Below are positions 46,785-56,056 of a stretch of DNA of 64,000 nt, one piece after another. The notes under the pieces were generated by a model. That model did not search any database. It was not told the origin of the DNA and worked only from the letters and a program-made list of their open reading frames with translations. Both the position numbers and the translations under genes were made by a program. Numbering within the stretch: the stretch's first letter is position 1; every line of letters starts with the position of its first letter. Source of the DNA: Methylobacterium pseudosasicola (GTDB taxonomy: Bacteria > Pseudomonadota > Alphaproteobacteria > Rhizobiales > Beijerinckiaceae); NCBI RefSeq assembly GCF_900114535.1, contig NZ_FOTK01000007.1:147364-211363 (forward strand), written 5' to 3'.

Positions 46785-47749
46785 GCGCGCCGGCCACCAC
46801 CCGGGCCCAGGCCGAGTCCCCGTCCGGTTCTGCCGATCCGAGCCTGCCGACGAACCTGCGCCGCAACGCCGCCCTCGTCCCCACCGACACCGCGGCCGGA
46901 CGCTCGCTCGCGGCGGTGATCGCGATCCTGACCTTCCTGGCCGGCCTCTGCGCCGGCGCCGCCGAGATCGTCGCCACCAATGCCGGGCAATGGCAGGGCG
47001 ACGTCGCCCAGGAGGTGACGATCCAGGTGCGGCCCGGTCCCGGCCGGGACGTTGATGCCGACGTGGCCCGGGCCGAGACGATCGCCAAATCCGAGCCCGG
47101 GATCGCCGAGGCGCGCGTCTTCTCCAAGGCGGAGGCCGAGCGGCTGCTGGAACCCTGGCTCGGCAGCGGCCTCGACCTGTCCGACCTGCCGGTCCCACGC
47201 CTGATCGCCCTCAAGCTCGCCGACAACCGGAGCGCGGACCTGAAGCGCCTGCGCACCCGCCTTACAGAGGCCCTCCCCGGCGTGGCGAGCCTCGACGACC
47301 ACGCCCTCTGGCTTCAGCGGCTCTCCACCGCCGCCAACGCCTTCGTAGGCATCGGCATCGGCATGGTGGTGCTGGTGCTGGTCGCCACCGGACTCGCCGT
47401 GACCTTCGCGACGCGGGGCGCCATGGCGGGCAACCGCGAGGTGGTGGAGGTGCTCCATTTCGTCGGTGCCGACGACGATTACATCGCCCGCGCCTTCCAG
47501 CGCCGGTTCTTCGGGCTGGGCCTGCGCGGCGGCGCGATCGGCGCCGGTTTGGCGATCCTCGCCTTCGCGATCGCCGGCCTGCTCGCCCGGGCGGCCCGCT
47601 CGGGTCCGGCCGGCCAGGAGGTCGAGGCCCTGTTCGGCGCCTTCCAGGTCGGGCTGCGCGGCTATGCCAGCGTGATCCTGATCGGGGTGATCGCGTCGCT
47701 CGTGACGGGGGTGGTGTCTCGGATCACCGTGCGGCGGTTCCTCTCCTGA
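46781..47749 (+). CDS. ftsX: Cell division protein FtsX
   Basis: 322-residue permease-like partner of FtsE. Four membrane segments: about 41-63 (SLAAVIAILTFLAGLCAGA), then a periplasmic loop (VTIQVRPGPGRDVDADVARA, LPVPRLIALKLADN), then about 190-213, 240-268 and 295-318. The start ATG 46781 overlaps the ftsE stop. FtsX transmits FtsE ATP hydrolysis to periplasmic amidase activators; none is encoded nearby. Confidence 0.92.
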   Translation: MSAPATTRAQAESPSGSADPSLPTNLRRNAALVPTDTAAGRSLAAVIAILTFLAGLCAGAAEIVATNAGQWQGDVAQEVTIQVRPGPGRDVDADVARAETIAKSEPGIAEARVFSKAEAERLLEPWLGSGLDLSDLPVPRLIALKLADNRSADLKRLRTRLTEALPGVASLDDHALWLQRLSTAANAFVGIGIGMVVLVLVATGLAVTFATRGAMAGNREVVEVLHFVGADDDYIARAFQRRFFGLGLRGGAIGAGLAILAFAIAGLLARAARSGPAGQEVEALFGAFQVGLRGYASVILIGVIASLVTGVVSRITVRRFLS

Positions 47750-47889
47750 CCGTGCAACAACATGAGCAGACAGGGGAAACAGGGGGTCTCGGCACAACGT
47801 TAACGATTGGGAAAGGTTATCGCAGCGGTGTGGATGGGGCCGAGCGGGCTGCCTCCGGGCCGCCGCAATCGGCGCCGATCCTCCGGAGG

Positions 47890-48672
47890 ATGACCACGCG
47901 TATGCTACGCGCACCGGACCCTTACCCGACCGAGGCGATCGGCTGGGCCTGGCATGACGGGGTTTGCCCCCGCCGCGCTGCCGCGCCAGCCCGGCGCCGG
48001 CTCGCCCTCTGGGCCTGCGGCCTCGGCGGGGGCCTCGGCGCCCTCGCGCTGTTTGCGGGCTTCCTGGTCTTCGTCAGCGCCCTCGCCCGGCACGAGCGCA
48101 GCCCGGCCGACCGGGCCGACGGAATCGTGGCGCTGACCGGCGGGGCGCAGCGCATCGGCGACGCGATCGACCTCCTGGCCGGCGGCTACGGACGGCGCCT
48201 GCTGATCACCGGTGTCAACGAGCGCACCAGCCGCGACGAGATCGCCCGGCTGAACCCGACCCAGCGCGCCCTGATCGCCTGCTGCGTCGATCTCGACTAC
48301 CGGGCGCGCAACACCATCGGCAACGCCATTGAGACCCGACGCTGGATGCGGGCGCACCGCTTCAACACGGTCGCGGTGGTGACCTCGAACTACCACATGC
48401 CGCGAACGCTGATCGAGCTGGACCACGCCCTCCAGGACAGCGACCGCGTCCTGCCGCACCCCGTCGTCACCGAGGGGCTCGACGCCGACCGCTGGTGGCA
48501 GAGCCCGCCTACGGCGAGGCTCCTGGCCTCGGAATACGTAAAATTCCTGGCGAGCTGGGTGCGCACGCGCTTCGAGGACGATCCGGAGCGGTCCCGGGCG
48601 GCAATCCTGATCGGCCGCGGCAAGCCGGTGAAGATGGTCGCCGAGCCGCTGATGATGCGCGGCATCGATTGA
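47890..48672 (+). CDS. YdcF/DUF218 family membrane protein
   Basis: 260 residues from ATG 47890; ATG 47902, further from the GGAGG, is an equally good start. One membrane helix near 40-62 (LWACGLGGGLGALALFAGFLVFVSAL) and a DUF218 domain with DGIVALTGGAQRIGDAIDLL, LLITGVNERT, VDLDYRARNTIGNAIETRRW and VVTSNYHMPRTLIELDHAL. DUF218 proteins such as SanA/YdcF/ElyC affect envelope integrity. It lies 140 nt behind ftsX as in other Rhizobiales; the plsC gene that often follows is absent. Confidence 0.88.
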   Translation: MTTRMLRAPDPYPTEAIGWAWHDGVCPRRAAAPARRRLALWACGLGGGLGALALFAGFLVFVSALARHERSPADRADGIVALTGGAQRIGDAIDLLAGGYGRRLLITGVNERTSRDEIARLNPTQRALIACCVDLDYRARNTIGNAIETRRWMRAHRFNTVAVVTSNYHMPRTLIELDHALQDSDRVLPHPVVTEGLDADRWWQSPPTARLLASEYVKFLASWVRTRFEDDPERSRAAILIGRGKPVKMVAEPLMMRGID

Positions 48673-48747
48673 ATTTTTTCGAACTGCGCGCTGCTAGCCG
48701 ATCACATCGATCGGCAGAAGTGCAGTCCGATTGATCGAACCAATCCC

Positions 48748-48859
48748 GTCATTCCAGGGCGCCGTAGGCGAGCCCGGAATCCAGAGCCTCCGACGGCGCA
48801 AGGCTCTGCTCCACCAGCGGCTCTGGATCCCGGGCTCCGCTTCGCGGCCCCGGGATGAC
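48748..48859. repeat. 112-bp long imperfect palindrome (Rhizobiales intergenic repeat)
   Basis: Two 41-nt arms flank a 30-nt loop. The left arm runs GTCATTCCAGGGCGCC...CGGAATCCAGAGCC and the right arm is close to its reverse complement, ending GGGATGAC. This is the style of the GTCATTCCGG...GAATCCAGAGCC element found in many Bradyrhizobium and Rhodopseudomonas intergenic regions. It lies between ydcF and a convergent gene. Confidence 0.75.
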
Positions 48860-48927
48860 AGTGAGTGTGATGGAGCGCCGAGGAGATCCGGCACCGTTAA
48901 AGACGCAATAATCTTTAGCAACAGCCC

Positions 48928-49257
48928 TCACCGCCCGCCGCATTGCGCCTTGATCGCCGCGGAAAACTCCCGGTCGGAGCCCTGTACCTGGGCGAGCCGT
49001 TGGGCGCGTTCCGAGCCCGAGAGGCAACGGCCGTAGACGCTGGCGACCCGGCGCATCGTATCGACATGGCGACGCCAGACGCGGCAGTTCTTGGCGTCGT
49101 CGCCGTCCGCCTGTTCGAGCTGTTCCAGGGCCTGGCGCTGCATCGACTGCGCCACCAGGACGTCGCGCCCGCAGGTCGCCTCGTTCTGCGCCTGCGCGAG
49201 TTCGGGCAGGCTCGCGAGGACAACGAAGCTCGCGGCAAGACGAAAAATCATCGGCAT
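48928..49257 (-). CDS. Small secreted protein of unknown function
   Basis: 109 residues: signal peptide MPMIFRLAASFVVLASLPELAQA-QN, then a helical mature part with cysteines near 29, 58, 78 and 106 (four, so two disulphides are possible). Its ATG 49257 shares one base with the ptsN stop (TGATG), so it is translated from the ptsN message. No family recognised. Confidence 0.7.
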   Translation of the reverse strand: MPMIFRLAASFVVLASLPELAQAQNEATCGRDVLVAQSMQRQALEQLEQADGDDAKNCRVWRRHVDTMRRVASVYGRCLSGSERAQRLAQVQGSDREFSAAIKAQCGGR

Positions 49258-49724
49258 CAGGCGGCCTGCGGCGCCGTCGAACGGGTCAGGAGCGCGTAGA
49301 GGGCGCTGGAATCGCGGGCGGCGCGAATATGGTTGAGCATGCCGGGCTCGCGCAGGACCCGGGCGACCTGCGCAAGGGCCTTCAGGTGGTCGGCGCCCGC
49401 CCCCTCGGGAGCGAGCAGCAGGAAGGCGATATCAACCGGCTGGCCGTCCAGGGCCTCGAAATCCACCGGCCGGTCGAACCGCGCGAACAGGCCGAACAGC
49501 CGGTCGAGACCCGGCAGCTTGCCGTGCGGGATCGCGACGCCGTCGCCGATCCCGGTCGAGCCGAGCCGCTCGCGCTGGAGCAGCGTGTCGAAGACGGGCC
49601 GCTCCTCGAGCGCCGGCAGCCGGCGAACCGCCTGCGCCGCGAGATCCTGAAGCACCTGCTTCTTGGCGCGCGCGCGCAGGGACGGCACGACCGATTCGGG
49701 GTCGAGGAATTCCAGAATTGGCAT
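49257..49724 (-). CDS. ptsN: Nitrogen regulatory EIIA protein PtsN
   Basis: 155-residue EIIA-Ntr phosphocarrier of the PTS-Ntr system, which links nitrogen and potassium status to regulation. The phosphorylated histidine is H67 in GVAIPHGKLPG; other family marks are TGIGDGVAI and VDIAFLLLAPEGAGADHLKALA. It follows hpf on the same strand with 134 nt between. The start is ATG 49724. Confidence 0.93.
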   Translation of the reverse strand: MPILEFLDPESVVPSLRARAKKQVLQDLAAQAVRRLPALEERPVFDTLLQRERLGSTGIGDGVAIPHGKLPGLDRLFGLFARFDRPVDFEALDGQPVDIAFLLLAPEGAGADHLKALAQVARVLREPGMLNHIRAARDSSALYALLTRSTAPQAA

Positions 49725-49858
49725 CGATCGACCGTTGCCCCGTCACCCGTCCACGTCGGAACGGGCCTCGTCGCGGAGGCGTCTCGCACCACGCCCCCGA
49801 CTTATCAATGGGCCGAAGAACGGGCCGGTTCCGGCTCCGTTCCCACGGTCCACACGCG

Positions 49859-50455
49859 TCAGTCGACGGCGCCCGGCGGGTCCACCCAGCCGATCGCACC
49901 GTCGCTGCGCCGGTATACGACGTTGACGCGCCCGGTGCCAGCGTGGACGAACACAACCACTGGGGATCCCGTCATGTCGAGGGCCGTGACCGCCTCGCCG
50001 ATGGTCCGGCGCTGCAGGGTCTTGGTGCTCTCGGCGACGATCGGCGGGTGGGCGTCGCCATCCTCCGGCTCGTCGTCGTTCGCCTCCTCGGGCGGGGCGA
50101 ACACCGCGTAGGCTGCCTCGATCGCCGCGGCTTCGCTCGGGCCGTTGGCATGCTGCTTCAACCGATGCTTGTAGCGACGCAAACGCGTCTCGAGCTTGTC
50201 GGCGGTCTGCTCGAAGCTCGACCGGGCATCGTGGGACACGCCCACCGCCTCGATGGTCAGACCCGAGGCGAGGTGGAGCACGCAACCCGTCCGGTACGCG
50301 GTTCCATCGCGCCTGAGCGTGACGTGGCCAGTGCAGGAATCGTTCATGTGCGAGTCGAGGTATTTGTCGAGCGTCGCGGAAATCCGCTCGTCGATACGGC
50401 CGCGCAGACTCTCTCCGAGATCCACGCCGTGGCCCGTGACCCGCAACGATCCCAT
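49859..50455 (-). CDS. hpf: Ribosome hibernation promoting factor, long form
   Basis: 198 residues. N-terminal S30AE domain about 1-100 (LRVTGHGVDLGESLRGRIDE, FEQTADKLETRLRRYKHRLK) binds the 30S subunit; C-terminal domain about 140-198 (IVAESTKTLQRRTIGEAVTALD, VNVVYRRSDGAIGWVDP) mediates 100S dimer formation, so this is the long-form HPF. The hpf-ptsN order is standard in Proteobacteria, but rpoN, usually just upstream, is absent: opgG lies there divergently. Confidence 0.94.
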   Translation of the reverse strand: MGSLRVTGHGVDLGESLRGRIDERISATLDKYLDSHMNDSCTGHVTLRRDGTAYRTGCVLHLASGLTIEAVGVSHDARSSFEQTADKLETRLRRYKHRLKQHANGPSEAAAIEAAYAVFAPPEEANDDEPEDGDAHPPIVAESTKTLQRRTIGEAVTALDMTGSPVVVFVHAGTGRVNVVYRRSDGAIGWVDPPGAVD

Positions 50456-50613
50456 GCTGCCTCCCCCGTGTGATTCAGGCCCCGGAATTAGAGAGCCGGC
50501 TTGCGCTAAGTCAACGGAGCCGCCCCCGTTCCGTCAGGACCGCCGCTTAACCCTGGGTTCAGCCGACCTCCCGGTATACAGGCATCGTTCCGCCACCTGA
50601 GACGAAGACCTGC

Positions 50614-52191
50614 ATGAATACCGCCGCCGGATCCGCCGCTTGTCCCACCCGCCGTGCCGTTCTGGCCGGGGCCGTGGGCAGCGCCGCGGCGTTCCTGCCG
50701 GCGATCGCCCGCGCGGCCGAGCCGGGGGGCGCGAACCCGGCCACCACCCTGCCGGGCGCCGGGGCGCCGTTCGAGGCCAACACCCTTCTCGACATCGCTC
50801 GCGCCCGGGCCGCCTCCGCCTACGTGGCGCCGAAGACCGACGACGTGCCGGCGGTGCTGAAGGGCCTGTCCCGGGACGCCTACGAGGCGATCCACCCGGT
50901 GCCGGGCCGCGCCGTCTGGGCCGGACGGGATTTCGGCTACGAGATCGAGCCGCTGTTGCGCGGCTCGATCTTCGACACGCCGGTCTCGTTGTTCGTGGTG
51001 GAGAACGGGCTGGTCCAGCCGATTCCCTACGACAAGGACAGCCTGATCGCCGCCAACATCGCCCTGCCGGACCTGACCGCCGACACCGCCTTCTCGGGCT
51101 TCCGCCTGCGCGCCCGGTTCGGCGACGGCGGCGCGGTCTCGAACTTCGCGCTGTTCCAGGGCGCCTCGTTCTTCCGCCTGGTGGCCGAGGGCCAGGATTT
51201 CGGCATCAACGCCCGGGCGCTCGCCTTGCGGCCGGCGGATTCCCGGGGCGAGGAATTCCCGCTGTTCCGGGCCCTGATCATCGAGGCGCCCGCGCCCGGG
51301 CAGCCGATCATCGTCCACGCGCTGGTGGAGTCCGAATCCGCCGCCGCCGCGTTCCGGCTGACGCTGACGCCGGGCAAGGAGGCGTCCGTAGCCGGGATCG
51401 ATGGCACCGTGTTCGCGCGGGCCGAGCTCGACCATATCGGGCTCGGCGGCATGCAGGGCAGCTACCTGTTCGGAGCCCTCGACCGGCAGAAGGTCGACGA
51501 CCTGCGCGCCGCCGCCTTCTCGGTGGAGGGGCTGGCGATCCGCAACGGCTCCGGCGAGCCGATCTGGCGCCCGGTGCACAACCCGGAAGCGCTGCAGGTC
51601 TCGGCCTTCCTCGACCGGGGGCCGAAGGGCTTCGGCCTGATGCAGCGCGCCCGCGCCTATGCCGATTTCGAGGACGACCGGCGGCACTGGGAGCAGCGCC
51701 CGTCCCTCTGGATCGAGCCCCAGGACGATTGGAGCGAGGGCGCGGTGACGCTTCTCGAGATCCCGAGCGATTCCGAGCTGAACGAGAACGTCTTCGCCTA
51801 TTGGCGCCCGAAGGCGAAGCTCGCCAAGGGCGGCGAGATGCGCTTCGTCTGCCGCCAGCACTGGTCCAAGGGCTGGCCCGATCCCCTGCCCCCGGACCTC
51901 GCCCGGGTGACGGACAGCCGCGCCGGCCGCGGCAGCTCCGGCAACCGGCGCCTGTTCGCAGTCGATTTCGAGGGCGACGGGCTGGCCCGGCCCGAGGAGA
52001 TCGAGATCGCGCTCAGCGCATCGACCGGGACGATCACCCGGCAGGACCGCTTCCACTACCCCGAGCGCCGTACCCTGCGGGTGCTGTTCGAGCTCGATCC
52101 CGGCAGCGAGCGGGCGAGCGAATTGCGTCTCGGGCTCCGGCGCGGTCAGGAAAGAGCCAGCGAGACCTGGTTGTACCGCTGGACGCCGTAA
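50614..52191 (+). CDS. opgG: Periplasmic glucan biosynthesis protein OpgG/OpgD family
   Basis: 525 residues. Twin-arginine signal near 12 (PTRRAVLAGAVGSAAAFLPAIARA-AE), suggesting folded export by Tat as for OpgD. Mature family motifs: YVAPKTDDVPAVLKGLSRDAYEAI, FRLRARFGD, EFPLFRALIIEAP, GLGGMQGSYLFG, FLDRGPKGFGLMQRARAYADFEDD and EGAVTLLEIPSDSELNENVFAYW. It shapes the backbone of osmoregulated periplasmic glucans. opgH follows after 38 nt. Confidence 0.94.
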   Translation: MNTAAGSAACPTRRAVLAGAVGSAAAFLPAIARAAEPGGANPATTLPGAGAPFEANTLLDIARARAASAYVAPKTDDVPAVLKGLSRDAYEAIHPVPGRAVWAGRDFGYEIEPLLRGSIFDTPVSLFVVENGLVQPIPYDKDSLIAANIALPDLTADTAFSGFRLRARFGDGGAVSNFALFQGASFFRLVAEGQDFGINARALALRPADSRGEEFPLFRALIIEAPAPGQPIIVHALVESESAAAAFRLTLTPGKEASVAGIDGTVFARAELDHIGLGGMQGSYLFGALDRQKVDDLRAAAFSVEGLAIRNGSGEPIWRPVHNPEALQVSAFLDRGPKGFGLMQRARAYADFEDDRRHWEQRPSLWIEPQDDWSEGAVTLLEIPSDSELNENVFAYWRPKAKLAKGGEMRFVCRQHWSKGWPDPLPPDLARVTDSRAGRGSSGNRRLFAVDFEGDGLARPEEIEIALSASTGTITRQDRFHYPERRTLRVLFELDPGSERASELRLGLRRGQERASETWLYRWTP

Positions 52192-52229
52192 CTTCGTTCC
52201 GCCCATCACCCCGAGGATCACACCCGACC

Positions 52230-54395
52230 GTGCACCTGGACGAGACCATCACCCTGCCGCCGCCCGCCTCCCGCCCGGATGCCGGCGCCGCGCGTCCCGA
52301 CAGACAGGCCGCGATGCCGCCTGAGGCGCCCCTGGCGATGCCGGTGCAGGATCTCGCGCGCTGGGATCGCGCCGCCGCCCACCGGCCGACGCGCAGGCAC
52401 AGGTCGCCCTGGGCTTCCCGGCTGTTCGTGTTCGGCGGCGCCCTGGCGCTCACCGGCTACGGCGGCTGGCAGATGGTCGAGACCGTGTCGGTCTCCGGCA
52501 GCCCGACCGCCCTCCAGCTCGTCCTGGTGGTGCTGTTCTGCCTGACCTTCTCGTGGATCGCGCTCGCCTTCACCAGCGGCCTGCTCGGCTTCGCGCTGCT
52601 GTTGCGCCGGAAGCGGCCGGATCCGGTCCCGACCGCGCTCCACACCCGCACCGCCGTGCTGATGCCGGTCTACAACGAGGCCACCGCCCGGACTTTTGCG
52701 GGCGTCGAGGCCATGCGCGAGGCCGTGGAGGCCACCGGGCTCGGAGACCATTTCGACTGGTTCGTACTCTCGGATTCGACGCAGGCCGATGCCTGGATCG
52801 CCGAGGAGCGCGCCTTCCTCGACCTGCGCGGCCGCCTCGGCCCCGGCGCCCGGCTGTATTACCGCCACCGGCCCAAGAACCATCACCGCAAGGCCGGCAA
52901 TATCGGCGACTTCGTCACCCGCTGGGGCGGGCACTATGACCACATGCTGGTGCTCGATGCCGACAGCCTTATGAGCGGCCCGGCGATCGTCGCTCTGGCC
53001 ACCGCCATGGAGGCCGACCCGGATGCCGGCATCATCCAGACCCTGCCGCTGATCATCAACCGCAACACCCTGTTCGCCCGGCTCCAGCAATTCGCCGCCC
53101 GGATCTACGGGCCGGTGATCGCCGCCGGGCTGTCGGCCTGGTCGGGGCGCGACGGCAATTACTGGGGCCACAACGCCATCATCCGGACCCGCGCCTTCGC
53201 GCAATCCTGCGGCCTGCCGGACCTCCCCGGAAAGCCGCCCTTCGGCGGGCACATCCTGTCCCACGACTTCGTCGAGGCGGCGCTGATCCGCCGGGCCGGC
53301 TGGGCGGTCTACATGCTGCACCGCCTGCCGGGCTCCTACGAGGAGAGCCCGCCCTCGCTGATCGACGTGGCGGTGCGCGACCGCCGCTGGGCGCAGGGCA
53401 ACCTCCAGCATGCAAGGGTGATCGGCGCCGCCGGCCTGCACCCGGCGACCCGGCAGCACTTCGCCACCGGCATTGCCGGCTACCTCGCCTCGCCGTTCTG
53501 GCTGTGCCAGCTCGTGGTCGGCATCCTGCTCGTCCTGCAGACCGCCACCGAGCGGCCGGACTATTTCGGCGGCGCCGGATTCTCGCCGGTCTTCCCGCGG
53601 TTCGACCCGGTTCGCGCGCTCCAGCTGTTCGGCCTGACCATGGCGGTGCTGCTGGCCCCGAAAATCCTCGGCCTGATCCTGGCTCTCCTCGACGGCCCGG
53701 TGCGCCGGGCCTGCGGCGGCGCCGGCCGGCTGATCCTGTCGAGCCTGGTCGAGATCCTGCTCTCCGCCCTGGTCGCCCCGGTGGCGATGGTGATCCAGTC
53801 CGGCTCGGTGATGGGCATCCTGCTCGGCCGCGACACCGGCTGGAACCCGCAGCGCCGGGACGACGGCTCGATCCCGCTGCGCGACATCGTCGCCCGGCAC
53901 CGCTGGCACATGGTCCTCGGTCTCGTCGCCGGGATCGCGGCCTTCGCGCTCGCGACCTCGCTGTTCCTCTGGATGAGCCCGACGATCCTGGGCCTCGTGC
54001 TGGCGATCCCGATCTCCTGGGCGAGCGGCCAACTCGGCCTCGGCCTCGCCCTCAAGCGCCGCCTCCTGCTCGCCACACCCGAGGAGGCCTCCCCGCCGGA
54101 GATCGCAATCCGGGCCGGCACCCTGGCCGCCCGCAACGCGGCGCAAGGCCTCGACGACGCCGACGCCCTGGCGGCCATCCACGCCGACCCGGAACTGGCC
54201 GAAGCCCACGCAACCATGCTGCCCGCCGGCCTGTCGCGCCCCCGCGGCGCTATCGACCCGGACCAGACGCTGGCCACCGCCAAGATCTGCGAGGCCGAGA
54301 CCGTGGCCGAGGCCCGGGCCTGGCTGTCGCCCAAGGAGCGCATGGCGCTGCTGCACGACCGGGCGTTGCTCGACCGGCTGGTGCGGCTGGATTAG
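52230..54395 (+). CDS. opgH: Glucans biosynthesis glucosyltransferase OpgH
   Basis: 721 residues from GTG 52230; ATG 52314 is an alternative. An inner-membrane GT2 enzyme polymerising UDP-glucose into periplasmic glucan. N-terminal membrane helices (about 58-80, 92-118), cytoplasmic GT2 domain with TAVLMPVYNEATARTFAG, VLDADSLMSG (DxD), FGGHILSHDFVEAALIRRAGW and the RRWAQGN (QxxRW-like) motif, then a C-terminal bundle of helices and a long basic tail. It forms an operon with opgG. Confidence 0.94.
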   Translation: MHLDETITLPPPASRPDAGAARPDRQAAMPPEAPLAMPVQDLARWDRAAAHRPTRRHRSPWASRLFVFGGALALTGYGGWQMVETVSVSGSPTALQLVLVVLFCLTFSWIALAFTSGLLGFALLLRRKRPDPVPTALHTRTAVLMPVYNEATARTFAGVEAMREAVEATGLGDHFDWFVLSDSTQADAWIAEERAFLDLRGRLGPGARLYYRHRPKNHHRKAGNIGDFVTRWGGHYDHMLVLDADSLMSGPAIVALATAMEADPDAGIIQTLPLIINRNTLFARLQQFAARIYGPVIAAGLSAWSGRDGNYWGHNAIIRTRAFAQSCGLPDLPGKPPFGGHILSHDFVEAALIRRAGWAVYMLHRLPGSYEESPPSLIDVAVRDRRWAQGNLQHARVIGAAGLHPATRQHFATGIAGYLASPFWLCQLVVGILLVLQTATERPDYFGGAGFSPVFPRFDPVRALQLFGLTMAVLLAPKILGLILALLDGPVRRACGGAGRLILSSLVEILLSALVAPVAMVIQSGSVMGILLGRDTGWNPQRRDDGSIPLRDIVARHRWHMVLGLVAGIAAFALATSLFLWMSPTILGLVLAIPISWASGQLGLGLALKRRLLLATPEEASPPEIAIRAGTLAARNAAQGLDDADALAAIHADPELAEAHATMLPAGLSRPRGAIDPDQTLATAKICEAETVAEARAWLSPKERMALLHDRALLDRLVRLD

Positions 54396-54413
54396 GGCGG
54401 CGTCAGCGTTGCT

Positions 54414-54462
54414 CGGAGGGGCGGCGCCATGATCTGTCGCCTGTTGCGCCGCCGCTCCTCCG
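54414..54462 (+). terminator. Terminator-like hairpin after opgH
   Basis: CGGAGG-GGCGGCGC pairs with GCGCCGCC-GCT-CCTCCG (3-nt bulge, 18-nt loop) 18 nt after the opgH stop. It has no T-tract. Confidence 0.5.
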
Positions 54463-54560
54463 GGCATCCCGCAGGTACGGATGGCCGAGACTCGCTGGAC
54501 CCGCGTCGCGCGTGCTGGTTCTCTGAGAATCGTCGCACACGAAACCGATGGAGATAGCGC

Positions 54561-54959
54561 ATGGAGATCAAGCGCAGCGGCTCGCAACCGTCGGGGCCCG
54601 GCCCGTCCGACTGGTTTAGCGGTACGGTCCGGATCGATCCGCTCTTCTCCGCGCCGGATCCCGCCCGGGTGGCAGGGGCGCATGTGACGTTCGAGCCGGG
54701 GGCACGCACCAACTGGCACACGCACCCGCTCGGCCAGACGCTGATCGTCACCTTCGGCCGCGGCTGGGTCCAGCGGGAAGGCGGCCCGGTCGAGGAGATC
54801 GCGGCGGGCGACGTGATCTGGTTCGAGCCCGGCGAGAGGCACTGGCACGGCGCCACCGCCACGACGGCGATGAGCCACATCGCGATCCAGGAGCGCCAGG
54901 ACGGCAAGGCGGTGACCTGGCTGGAACCCGTGAGCGACGATCAGTATCGGGGCGGGTGA
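54561..54959 (+). CDS. Manganese-type cupin, hydroxynitrile lyase-like
   Basis: 132 residues, a single cupin barrel. The sequence closely resembles the Granulicella tundricola cupin hydroxynitrile lyase as remembered: [71 protein letters not shown]. The metal ligands H53, H55, Q59 and H94 are all in place. The natural reaction of this family is uncertain; C-C bond lyase activity on mandelonitrile is known for some members. It stands alone. Confidence 0.85.
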   Translation: MEIKRSGSQPSGPGPSDWFSGTVRIDPLFSAPDPARVAGAHVTFEPGARTNWHTHPLGQTLIVTFGRGWVQREGGPVEEIAAGDVIWFEPGERHWHGATATTAMSHIAIQERQDGKAVTWLEPVSDDQYRGG

Positions 54960-55139
54960 GCGGCACCCCGGGCGTTTTCCTGGGCGCCGATCCAGGTGGC
55001 GCACCGACGACCGCGCCCTGGCTATCGCCTCATCTTGCAGGCGGCCCCCGAGCGGCGGAAGGTGGTCATCCGGATCGGGGCGTAACGGGGCGATGTCCCG
55101 TTGAAACTTGGATCGTCGCATGACGGCACGGGGATCAGG

Positions 55140-56015
55140 GTGAGCGGCACCGTCTTACCGGATCGGGTCGAGCGCGGACGCGGATCGATCGTCGCGCGGT
55201 GGCGCGTGTTTGGTGCTGTCGCGATGGCCCTGCTTCTGGAGCACACAGGCGGCGGCGCGCTGGCGGCGGAGCCGGGGCAGCGCTTCGTCGCGCATTACAG
55301 CTTGAGCTTCCTGAACGTTCCGGTCGGCCAGGCCGACCTCACCGCGGATCTCACGGGCGAACGATACGCGATCGGCCTCGACGGTGGCCTGTCCGGCCTG
55401 GCCGGCTGGTTCTTCCAGGGTTCCGGCAGCGCCCGCTCGAAAGGACACCTCTCCGCCAACGGCACGGTGCCGGCCGACTTCCGGATCGACAGCCACTACG
55501 GCACGATGCCGGTCCTCGTCCATGTCGCCTTCGAGGCCGGGACCGTGCGCAAGTCTGAGGTCGAGCCGGCACCGGTGCCGAAGCCCGACCGGGTCCCGGT
55601 GACCGCGGCCGACACGCGTAGCGTCACCGATCCGATCGGCATGCTCGCCGTGCCAGTCGGGCCCGGTCCGCTGGTGCCATCCCTGTGCGACCGCCGCATC
55701 CCGGTCTTCGACGGGGCGGTGCGGGCCGATCTCGTGCTGTCGCGCGGCGCGGTCGTGACAGTGACCACCGGCCCGTATCGCGGCCCGGCTCTCGATTGCC
55801 GGATCCGCTGGGTTCCGGTCGCCGGCCACCGGGCGAAGGGCTCGTCGGTTCGGCGGATGGCTGAGAACGACGATCTGCGGGTCCGCCTCGCCCCCGTCCC
55901 CGGCGGCCGTCTGCTGCTGCCCCTCAGCATCGCGGTCGGGACCGGCTGGGGCACGGCCCGGATCGATGCGACCACCTGGGGCGCCCCACAGGCCGCATCC
56001 GTCAGGACCGATTAA
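55140..56015 (+). CDS. DUF3108 periplasmic protein
   Basis: 291 residues from GTG 55140; TTG 55101 or ATG 55224 are other possible starts. A signal-like hydrophobic stretch (WRVFGAVAMALLLEHTGGGALAA-EP) precedes a beta-rich DUF3108 domain: RFVAHYSLSFLNVPVGQADL, GLSGLAGWFFQGSGSARSKG, DFRIDSHYG, SVTDPIGMLAVPVG, VFDGAVRADLVLSRG. Function unknown; DUF3108 proteins are periplasmic and common in Rhizobiales, usually next to rpmB, which is not here. Confidence 0.82.
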   Translation: MSGTVLPDRVERGRGSIVARWRVFGAVAMALLLEHTGGGALAAEPGQRFVAHYSLSFLNVPVGQADLTADLTGERYAIGLDGGLSGLAGWFFQGSGSARSKGHLSANGTVPADFRIDSHYGTMPVLVHVAFEAGTVRKSEVEPAPVPKPDRVPVTAADTRSVTDPIGMLAVPVGPGPLVPSLCDRRIPVFDGAVRADLVLSRGAVVTVTTGPYRGPALDCRIRWVPVAGHRAKGSSVRRMAENDDLRVRLAPVPGGRLLLPLSIAVGTGWGTARIDATTWGAPQAASVRTD

Positions 56016-56056
56016 CCATCGGGTCCTAGGGTCGACCGGGTCGAACGGAGTTGTCC

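Noticed and set aside
50640..52229. 1251-residue plus-strand frame running from 50640 through opgH
   Set aside because: Its first 530 residues are an out-of-frame Arg/Pro-rich shadow of opgG that happens to join the real opgH frame; only 52230-54395 is coding.
52218..55121. 967-residue minus-strand frame opposite opgH
   Set aside because: Antisense shadow with His/Arg/Gly/Ala-rich composition typical of reversed GC-rich genes; it spans an intergenic region and several plus-strand genes.
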